From contig NZ_VDFY01000222.1 in the NCBI RefSeq assembly GCF_006228125.1, positions 1 through 34,982 of the forward strand: a stretch of DNA of 34,982 nt, written 5' to 3'. This document shows positions 16,801 to 21,567 of this stretch, in pieces (positions within the stretch are counted from its first letter, which is position 1; each line of letters starts with the position of its first letter). The notes beneath the pieces are model-generated. The model did no database searches and had not been told where the DNA came from. It saw only the letters and a list, made by a program, of their open reading frames with translations. The translations under genes were made by a program, and so were the position numbers. Source of the stretch: Micromonospora orduensis (GTDB lineage Bacteria > Actinomycetota > Actinomycetes > Mycobacteriales > Micromonosporaceae).

Positions 16801-16879
16801 CCTTCAACTTGGCGAGAACGGTCTTACTCTCGACCCCGAGCTCCTTTGCAAGCTCGTGTACGCGGGCCTTGCCTGCCAC
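13862..16879 (-). CDS. infB: Translation initiation factor IF-2
   Basis: GTPase that delivers fMet-tRNA to the 30S subunit and promotes subunit joining. About 1005 residues. The N-terminal IF2_N domain is residues 1-50 (VAGKARVHELAKELGVESK). A long disordered Pro/Ala/Gly linker spans about 55-390, then a second IF2_N-like segment SLSDFADKINANPGSLVQEM near 417-436. The G domain has G1 GHVDHGKT (505-512), G2 GITQHIGAY, G3 DTPGHEAF, G4 NKVD and G5 VAAKPG, followed by domains II-IV ending LGGYNNVQVGDVIETFEM. I start at GTG 16879, four bases after GAGGAG; the GTG at 16889-16891 overlaps that ribosome binding site. It follows ylxR and nusA, as in nearly all bacteria. Confidence 0.97.
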   Translation of the reverse strand: MAGKARVHELAKELGVESKTVLAKLKEMGEFVKSASSTVEAPVARRLRNAFVASAGGPAPAAPSAPASAPATSPSPTPTPSPTPGAPRVSAKPMPPRRPAAPAPGPKPKGPVPGAPQPAAPVAKPASAHDIEVAAAEARAAALKAEQEAAVKAAQAARQQQRDNVRREPPTDGNRPGPRPGPAAMPPRPGSPAARPSTPAPGPGARPGGRPPARGAGNNPFGIQGGQQQRPPAAGAGGPRPNTPAGMPPRPSPNSMPPRPSPASMPSQRPAAGRPGPGGAGRPGGGAGRPGGGGGGFRGGPGGGAGGGGGYRGGPGGGGGAGGGGGYRGGPGGGGGAPGGGFRPGAPAGGGGRPGAGGRGRGGGAAGAFGRPGGRPTRGRKSKKQRRQEFDNLSAPTMSSGAPRGQGQVVRLSRGASLSDFADKINANPGSLVQEMFNLGEMVTATQSCSDDTLQLLGEHLGFDIQIVSPEDEDRELLAQFNIDLDAEVAEERLVSRAPVVTVMGHVDHGKTKLLDAIRKANVVAGEAGGITQHIGAYQVHVPHEGVDRAVTFIDTPGHEAFTAMRARGAQVTDIVILVVAADDGVMPQTIEALNHAKAADVPIVVAVNKVDKPEANPDKVRQQLTEYGLVAEEYGGETMFVNVAAKPGIGIEELLEAVLLTADASLELTAPIDGPAQGVAIEAHLDKGRGAVATVLVQKGTLRAGDSIVAGGAHGRVRAMLDENGNQVSEAGPARPVMVLGLTAPPGAGDTFLAAADDRTVRQIAEQRQARRRAAAFANSRGRATLETLMEQLKEGEKTSLNLILKGDVSGSVEALEDALFNLDIPEEVQLKVLDRGVGAITESNVMLASASSEPVTIIGFNVRASNKVREMADREGVEIRYYTVIYQAIEEIEAALKGLLKPEYEEVELGTAEIRDVFRSSKIGNISGCIVRSGIIRRNAKARLLRDGTVVADNLTITSLKRFKDDATEVREGFECGLTLGGYNNVQVGDVIETFEMREKARA
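15842..16141 (-). repeat. Tandem low-complexity repeats inside the IF-2 linker
   Basis: The linker encodes three near copies of an (F/Y)RGGPGGGGG unit (about 15842-15999) and, further N-terminal, repeats of MPPRPSP (16091-16141). The DNA is correspondingly repetitive (GCCGCC/CCACCG). Such tracts expand and contract by slippage, so copy number is likely to differ between strains. RGG-like repeats commonly bind RNA. Confidence 0.75.
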
Positions 16880-16972
16880 TGCACTCCTCACTCCGAGGTC
16901 GTGCGGGCAGCACCCGCAGCGACCTCACTCGTGCACTTGAAGCCTGGTCATTTCAGGGACTTCATCGTGTGC

Positions 16973-17305
16973 TCATGTCGGTCGTCCTACCCTGCTAGCG
17001 ACCCTCGCCCGGTCGGGCTGACCGGACGTAGTGGTTGGCGCATCGACGTGCTCCGCCAGCACACCGTGGTCGAGGACCTCGGTGATGCGCAACGCACGCC
17101 CGAAGGCGCGGCGCCGCACAGCCAGCGCGAAGCAGGCCGGATCCGGGTGCATGTTCGCCCCCCGACCCGGCAGCCTGCGGCGCGGATCAGGCCGGAGGCT
17201 GTAACCAGCCTCGTCCCCGATCGCGACGATCCGCAGCAATTCGCTGGCCGGCGCACGTTGCCGGCAACCCACACAGGTGCGCTCCGGCTGCGCGCGTCGT
17301 ACCAC
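16973..17305 (-). CDS. ylxR: YlxR-family RNA-binding protein (DUF448)
   Basis: A small basic protein always found between nusA and infB; the family has an RNA-binding-like fold, and relatives have been linked to transcription regulation and RNase P. The N-terminal core is clear: ERTCVGCRQRAPASELLRIV with the paired Cys (C11, C14), GRGANMHPDPACF and the basic RRRAFGRALRI. The C-terminal ~30 residues are variable. The GTG at 17305 lies 16 bases after the nusA stop without a good ribosome binding site, suggesting coupling to nusA. Spacing to infB is 93 bases with no evident terminator. Confidence 0.93.
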   Translation of the reverse strand: MVRRAQPERTCVGCRQRAPASELLRIVAIGDEAGYSLRPDPRRRLPGRGANMHPDPACFALAVRRRAFGRALRITEVLDHGVLAEHVDAPTTTSGQPDRARVASRVGRPT

Positions 17306-17321
17306 TGGAGGAAGTCTACCC

Positions 17322-18365
17322 CTAGCTGCCCGAGATCGCGCCGCCCGGCTCCGGCACGTGATCAGCTGCCCCGCGCGCGGCGGGCGCGGTCTGCTCCGCG
17401 TCGGACCGAATATCGATCCGCCAACCGGTCAACCGGGCAGCGAGTCGGGCATTCTGCCCCTCCCGCCCGATGGCGAGGGAGAGCTGGAAGTCCGGAACGG
17501 TCACACGGGCGGCCCGACCGGCCAGGTCCACGACCTCGACCCGCAGCGCCTTGGCCGGCGACAACGCGTTGCCGACGAAGGTGGCCGGGTCGTCCGACCA
17601 GTCGATGATGTCGATCTTCTCGCCGTGCAGCTCGCTCATCACGGCACGCACCCGCTGACCCATCGGGCCGATGCAGGCCCCCTTGGCGTTCACCCCGGGG
17701 GTGGTGGAGCGGACGGCGATCTTCGTACGGTGACCTGCCTCACGGGCGATCGCACCGATCTCCACCGTGCCGTCGGCGATCTCCGGCACCTCCAGCGCGA
17801 ACAGCTTCTTGACAAGCGCCGGGTGTGACCGGGACAGGGTGATCTGCGGACCACGCATGCCCTTGGCCACGTGCACCACGACGCAGCGGATCCGCTCGCC
17901 GTGGGCGTACCGCTCGCCGGGCACCTGCTCGGACTGCGGCAGCACGCCCTCCAGCTTGCCCAGGTCGACGCTGACGATGCCCTTCTCAATCCGCGTCTCG
18001 TGCGCCTGCACCACACCGGTGACCAGGTCGCCCTCACGGCCGACGTACTCGCCGAAGTGCACCTCGTCGGTGGCCTCCCGCAGCCGCTGGAGGATCACCT
18101 GCTTGGCGGTCATCGCGGCGATCCGGCCGAAGTCGTGCGGGGTGTCGTCCCACTCGCGCACCAGGCTGCCGTCGGCGTCCATCTCCTGCGCGTACACCAG
18201 GGCGGCGCCGGACTTGCGGTCGATCTCCACCCGGGCGTGCGGCTCGGCGCCGTCGGTGTGCCGGTAGGCGGTCAGCAGTGCGGTCTCGATCGCCGCGAGA
18301 ATCGTGTCGAACGGGATCTCCCGCTCGCGCTCGAGTGCGCGCAGCGCCGCGAGGTCGATGTTCAC
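17322..18365 (-). CDS. nusA: Transcription termination/antitermination protein NusA
   Basis: Binds RNA polymerase and nascent RNA and modulates pausing, termination and rRNA antitermination. The 347-residue length is that of actinobacterial NusA, which lacks the C-terminal acidic repeats of E. coli. The N-terminal polymerase-binding domain is about residues 1-110, S1 about 112-185 (VTGVVQAHETRIEKGIVSVDLGKLEG region) and two KH domains about 190-330, with VNAKGACIGPMGQRVRAV and LAIGREGQNARLAARLTGW as the GxxG loops. The GTG start at 18365 overlaps the rimP stop as GTGA and is preceded by GAGGAG. Confidence 0.97.
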   Translation of the reverse strand: MNIDLAALRALEREREIPFDTILAAIETALLTAYRHTDGAEPHARVEIDRKSGAALVYAQEMDADGSLVREWDDTPHDFGRIAAMTAKQVILQRLREATDEVHFGEYVGREGDLVTGVVQAHETRIEKGIVSVDLGKLEGVLPQSEQVPGERYAHGERIRCVVVHVAKGMRGPQITLSRSHPALVKKLFALEVPEIADGTVEIGAIAREAGHRTKIAVRSTTPGVNAKGACIGPMGQRVRAVMSELHGEKIDIIDWSDDPATFVGNALSPAKALRVEVVDLAGRAARVTVPDFQLSLAIGREGQNARLAARLTGWRIDIRSDAEQTAPAARGAADHVPEPGGAISGS

Positions 18366-19072
18366 CTCTCCTCGTCCTCCACATCATCTTCGTCGTCGAT
18401 GTCGTCTGAATCGTCGAACTCGTCGGTGTCGTCCGCGTCGTCGAGCTCGTCCGGCTCGCCCAGCTCGGCGAGGCGGGTGAACTCGACCTGCACCCGGCCC
18501 GGACCCAGCTGGGCGTACGCCCAGGAGGTGCGGCCGTCGTCGGTCTCCAGCTGCACGCCGTCGTCGTCGGCGCCGACCACCCGGCCGGTCAGCTGCCGGT
18601 CGCCGCCGGGCTCCTCGCCGCGCTGACCGGGCAACGACGCCGCCGCCCGGACGGTCACCTTCACCAGCCGACCGACGTTGCGCCGCCAGTGCCGGGGCAG
18701 GGTGAGCGGCCGGTCCACGCCGGGCGAGCTGACCTCCAGCTGGTACTCGCCGGCGACGATGTCGCCGTCGGCCTCCTCGGCCGCGTCGAGCGCGGTCGAG
18801 ACCGCGCGGGAGACGTCGGCGACGGCGTCCAGGTCGATCCCGCCGTCGCGGTCCACGATCACCCGCACCACGTGCCGGCGGCCGGCCCGGGAGACCGACA
18901 GGTCCTCCAGGTCGTAGCCGGCGCCGTTGACGACCGGCTCGATCACGGTCCGCAGTCGGGTACGACGCGCCGCGAGATCACCGCCGCGGGGACCGCCCTC
19001 GCGCGGCCCCCGGGGACCCGCGCCATCGCGGGGTCGACCCGTCGACCTGGTGGCACGGCCACGCTGCGTCAT
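18362..19072 (-). CDS. rimP: Ribosome maturation factor RimP
   Basis: Needed for early 30S assembly, before S12 incorporation. The 236-residue protein has an Arg/Gly-rich N-terminus (residues 1-35), the RimP core with VNGAGYDLEDLSVSRAG and YQLEVSSPGVDRPLTLPRHW, the Sm-like C-terminal domain, and then a very acidic tail of about 35 residues (DELDDADDTDEFDDSDD). The ATG 19072 is supported by AAAGGG/GGAG purines and by the family start; the frame continues upstream to 19276 with non-family sequence. It heads the rimP-nusA-ylxR-infB series and is divergent from the lipoprotein gene. Confidence 0.94.
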   Translation of the reverse strand: MTQRGRATRSTGRPRDGAGPRGPREGGPRGGDLAARRTRLRTVIEPVVNGAGYDLEDLSVSRAGRRHVVRVIVDRDGGIDLDAVADVSRAVSTALDAAEEADGDIVAGEYQLEVSSPGVDRPLTLPRHWRRNVGRLVKVTVRAAASLPGQRGEEPGGDRQLTGRVVGADDDGVQLETDDGRTSWAYAQLGPGRVQVEFTRLAELGEPDELDDADDTDEFDDSDDIDDEDDVEDEER

Positions 19073-19095
19073 CTCCGCACCCTTTCCCTGGTCGA

Positions 19096-19120
19096 CCGGG
19101 ACGTCGTCCCGGCATGCCGG
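19096..19120 (-). promoter_or_regulatory. Overlapping palindromes in the rimP leader
   Basis: CCGGGAC at 19096-19102 is inversely repeated at 19106-19112, and a second perfect palindrome CCGGCATGCCGG occupies 19109-19120, sharing four bases with the first, so the two hairpins could not both form fully. They lie 24-48 bases upstream of the rimP ATG. A minus-strand TACGCT (19162-19157) could be the -10 of this transcript. This could be an operator or an alternative-folding leader; evidence is positional only. Confidence 0.35.
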
Positions 19121-19243
19121 CACACCACCGGAGCGGACGCGCCGGTGGCTGCGCAGAGCGTAACGCGCCTGCCGGGCAGCGGGCCGGGCGGCGCACCGAC
19201 GTCGGTGGCCCCCGCAGCGGCCCGGATGGTGTTGACTTGCCCG

Positions 19244-19753
19244 GTGGGGATCGGCAGAACGACACCGCGCGACCAATCATCCGGACATTCCCGGCGAAAG
19301 CTCCTGCGTACCGGAGCGCTGCTCGCGCTCGGCGGCGCGGTGGCGCCGCTGACCGGCTGTGATCTTTTCGACCGTGACGACCAGCCGGCGCCGCCGCCGG
19401 ACCCGCTGCGGCCCATGGTGGACGAGTCCCTCGGTCTCGCCGCGGCGCACCGGGCGAGCGCGACCGCGCATCCGGAGCTGGCCGACCGGCTCAACGCGAT
19501 CGCCGAGGCGCACACCGCGCACGCCACCGAACTGGCCCGGGTGATCGGCGTCGCGCTGCCCTCGGCGCCCGCCGCCGCGCCGAGCACCACCCCGGCGGCC
19601 GACCCGGCCGGTGCGCTGGCCGCCCTGCGCGCCCTGGAGAAGGCCGGCCAGCGCACCGCCACCGCCGCCTGCGCCGCCGCGCCCGCCGAACGGGCGGCGC
19701 TGCTCGGTTCGATCGCCGCCGCCCGGGCCACCCACCAGGAGGCACTGAAGTGA
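19244..19753 (+). CDS. Tat-exported lipoprotein, Ala-rich, ferritin-like helices
   Basis: A 169-residue exported protein. Residues 16-39 form a twin-arginine signal: HSRRKLLRTG, hydrophobic ALLALGGAVAP, then the lipobox LTGC with the lipidated Cys at about 39. The mature part is Ala-rich and helical, with HRASATAHPELADRLNAIAE and AHTAHATELARV, resembling a four-helix ferritin-like bundle carrying several His/Glu. The start is uncertain: GTG 19244 or ATG 19226 are in frame and neither has a ribosome binding site. Its stop overlaps the GTG of the DUF4439 gene. The rimP-adjacent position matches the Ala-rich exported protein gene Rv2843 of M. tuberculosis. Function unknown. Confidence 0.82.
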   Translation: MGIGRTTPRDQSSGHSRRKLLRTGALLALGGAVAPLTGCDLFDRDDQPAPPPDPLRPMVDESLGLAAAHRASATAHPELADRLNAIAEAHTAHATELARVIGVALPSAPAAAPSTTPAADPAGALAALRALEKAGQRTATAACAAAPAERAALLGSIAAARATHQEALK

Positions 19754-20187
19754 AGCAGCCGTCCGCCGCGGAGGCCCTCGCCGGCGCCCTGTCCGCCGAG
19801 TACGCGGCCATCTACGCCTACGGCCGGATCGGGGTACGTCTCACCGGGGCGGCCCGGGACGCCGCGCGCCAGGCGGAGGCCGCGCACCGACGCCGGCGCG
19901 ATGCTCTGGTCGTGCAGCTCAGCACCAGCGGCGGCACCGTCCCACCGGACCGGGCCGGGTACGCGCTGCCGTTCCCGGTCACCGACCGGGCGAGCGCGCT
20001 GCGGCTCGCCGTCGAGGTGGAGGAACGCACGGCGGCGCACTGGCGGGCCGCGCTCGCGTCCACCACTGGCGCCGACCGGGACCAGGCGCTGGCCGCCCTG
20101 GTCGAGTACGCCGTACGGGCCACCCGGTGGCGCAAGACCGCAGGGGTGACCCCGCCGACTGTCGCATTTCCCGGCCGCCCGACCTGA
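19750..20187 (+). CDS. DUF4439 ferritin-like protein
   Basis: A 145-residue all-helical protein matching, by my reading, the DUF4439 ferritin-like family. Helix 1 AEALAGALSAEYAAIYAYGRIG, helix 2 RQAEAAHRRRRDALVVQL, the PFPVTDRASALRLAVEVEERTAAHWRAAL region with EVEE and H, and a last helix ALAALVEYAVRATRWRK supply repeated Glu/His positions that could bind a di-metal site. No signal peptide is seen. The GTG start at 19750 overlaps the lipoprotein stop (GTGA) and follows AGGAGG by seven bases. The pair next to rimP is conserved in mycobacteria (Rv2843-Rv2844). Metal binding is inference. Confidence 0.85.
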   Translation: MKQPSAAEALAGALSAEYAAIYAYGRIGVRLTGAARDAARQAEAAHRRRRDALVVQLSTSGGTVPPDRAGYALPFPVTDRASALRLAVEVEERTAAHWRAALASTTGADRDQALAALVEYAVRATRWRKTAGVTPPTVAFPGRPT

Positions 20188-20202
20188 ACGGGTCTACTCC
20201 GG

Positions 20203-20231
20203 TTGCGGTGCGCATACCAGGTATGCATACT
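20203..20231 (+). promoter_or_regulatory. PadR operon promoter and operator, probably leaderless
   Basis: TTGCGG (20203-20208), 17 bases, then CATACT (20226-20231) make a -35/-10 pair. The palindrome GCATACC-A-GGTATGC (20212-20226) fills the spacer and touches the -10, and an extra GCATAC half-site follows (20225-20230). Transcription would start about 20237-20240, at the ATG of the PadR gene (20240), which has no ribosome binding site. PadR proteins typically repress their own operons from such dyads. Confidence 0.6.
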
Positions 20232-20239
20232 CCCTTGCC

Positions 20240-20836
20240 ATGTCCATCCGTCACGGGCTGCTCGCCCTGCTCGAACGCGGCCAGATGTACGGCTACCAGC
20301 TGCGCGCCGCGTTCGAGGAGTCGACCGGCTCGACCTGGCCACTGAACATCGGGCAGGTCTACACCACGCTGTCCCGGCTGGAACGGGACGGTCTGGTGCG
20401 CCCGCTGCCGGAGAGCGAGGCCGGGCAGCGCCCGTACGAGATCACCGACGCCGGCCGGGCCGACCTCGCCCTGTGGTTCGCCACCCCGATCAGCCGTACC
20501 GACCGCCCCCGCGACGAGCTGGCGATCAAGCTGGCGCTCGCGCTCACCACCCCCGGGGTGGACGTCCGCTCGGTGGTGCAGGCGCAGCGCAGCGCGACGA
20601 TGCGGGCGTTGCAGGAGTTGACCCGGTTGAAGTACGGCAGCGACCGGCCGGAGGACCTGCCGTGGCGGCTGGTCCTGGACTCGATGGTGTTCCAGGCCGA
20701 GGCCGAGGTCCGCTGGCTGGACCACTGCGAGACGAGCCTGGTGCGCCACCGACCCGCCGTCCCCCCGCCGTCCGCACCGGGACCGGGTGACACGCCCGAG
20801 GCGGCACGGTGGGCCGACGAGGAGGCGCGACGGTGA
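20240..20836 (+). CDS. PadR-family transcriptional repressor
   Basis: A dimeric winged-helix repressor, likely ligand-responsive, controlling its own operon with the ABC transporter that follows. The N-terminal PadR domain (residues 1-85) shows the classic SIRHGLLALLERGQMYGYQL, INIGQVYTTLSRLERDGLV (as LNIGQVYTTLSRLERDGLV) and RPYEITDAGR segments. The C-terminal half (about 90-170) is helical and provides dimerisation, ending in a Pro-rich tail. The ATG 20240 is close behind a promoter/operator and lacks a ribosome binding site, so it is probably leaderless. Its stop overlaps the GTG of the ATPase gene. Confidence 0.94.
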   Translation: MSIRHGLLALLERGQMYGYQLRAAFEESTGSTWPLNIGQVYTTLSRLERDGLVRPLPESEAGQRPYEITDAGRADLALWFATPISRTDRPRDELAIKLALALTTPGVDVRSVVQAQRSATMRALQELTRLKYGSDRPEDLPWRLVLDSMVFQAEAEVRWLDHCETSLVRHRPAVPPPSAPGPGDTPEAARWADEEARR

Positions 20837-21567
20837 GCGGACCGGACGACGCGGTGCTGGAGCTGCGCGCCGTCCACCGCACCCACGGGGCCGGCCCGGC
20901 CGCCGTGCACGCCCTGCGCGGCGTCAGCCTCGTCGTCCGACCCGGTGAGCTGGTCGCCGTGATGGGCCCGTCCGGCTCCGGCAAGTCCACACTGCTGGCC
21001 CTCGCCGGCGGCCTGGACCGCCCGACCGACGGCGAGGTGTTCATCGAGGGTCAGCCGCTGGGGACGCTGGACCGGCGCGGGCTGGCCCAGCTGCGCCGCC
21101 GCCGGATCGGCTACATCTTCCAGCAGCTCAACCTGCTGGGCAGCCTGAGCGCCGTGGAGAACGTGGCCCTCCCGCTGGAACTCGACGGCACCAGCGGCCG
21201 GCGGGCCCGCTCGCTGGCCATGGCCGCGCTCACCGAGGTGGGGCTGCCGGCGGTGGGCGACCGCTTCCCCGACCAGCTCTCCGGCGGTCAGCAGCAGCGG
21301 GTGGCCATCGCCCGCGCGCTTGTCGGCGAACGGCGACTGGTGCTCGCCGACGAGCCGACCGGCGCGTTGGACTCGCAGACCGGCGAGGCGGTGCTGCACC
21401 TTCTGCGCCGTCGCATCGACGCGGGTGCCGCCGGGGTGCTCGTCACCCATGAGGCACGGCACGCCGGGTGGGCCGACCGGGTGGTGTTCCTGCGCGACGG
21501 GGTGCTTGTCGACACCACGGCCCCGCTGGGCAGCGTCGAGCAGTTGCTGTCCGGCAGCGACCGGTGA
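20833..21567 (+). CDS. ABC transporter ATP-binding protein (LolD/MacB type)
   Basis: ATPase of an FtsX-type ABC system. The 244-residue protein has Walker A GPSGSGKST (residues about 43-51), Q-loop YIFQQLNLL, signature LSGGQQQRVAIARAL, Walker B RLVLADEPTGALDS and the switch His in LVTHEARHAGW. The GTG 20833 overlaps the PadR stop (GTGA) and follows GAGGAGG by seven bases; the in-frame codons back to 20809 belong to the PadR coding end. Coupling to the permease is again by GTGA at its stop. Members of this class mostly do mechanotransmission or export of lipids, peptides and antibiotics; the substrate here is unknown. Confidence 0.95.
   Translation: MSGPDDAVLELRAVHRTHGAGPAAVHALRGVSLVVRPGELVAVMGPSGSGKSTLLALAGGLDRPTDGEVFIEGQPLGTLDRRGLAQLRRRRIGYIFQQLNLLGSLSAVENVALPLELDGTSGRRARSLAMAALTEVGLPAVGDRFPDQLSGGQQQRVAIARALVGERRLVLADEPTGALDSQTGEAVLHLLRRRIDAGAAGVLVTHEARHAGWADRVVFLRDGVLVDTTAPLGSVEQLLSGSDR

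Noticed and set aside
19232..19260. TTGACT as a -35 for the lipoprotein gene
   Set aside because: The hexamer 17 bases later is CAGAAC, a poor -10, and transcription would then begin inside the signal peptide coding region with no later start codon.
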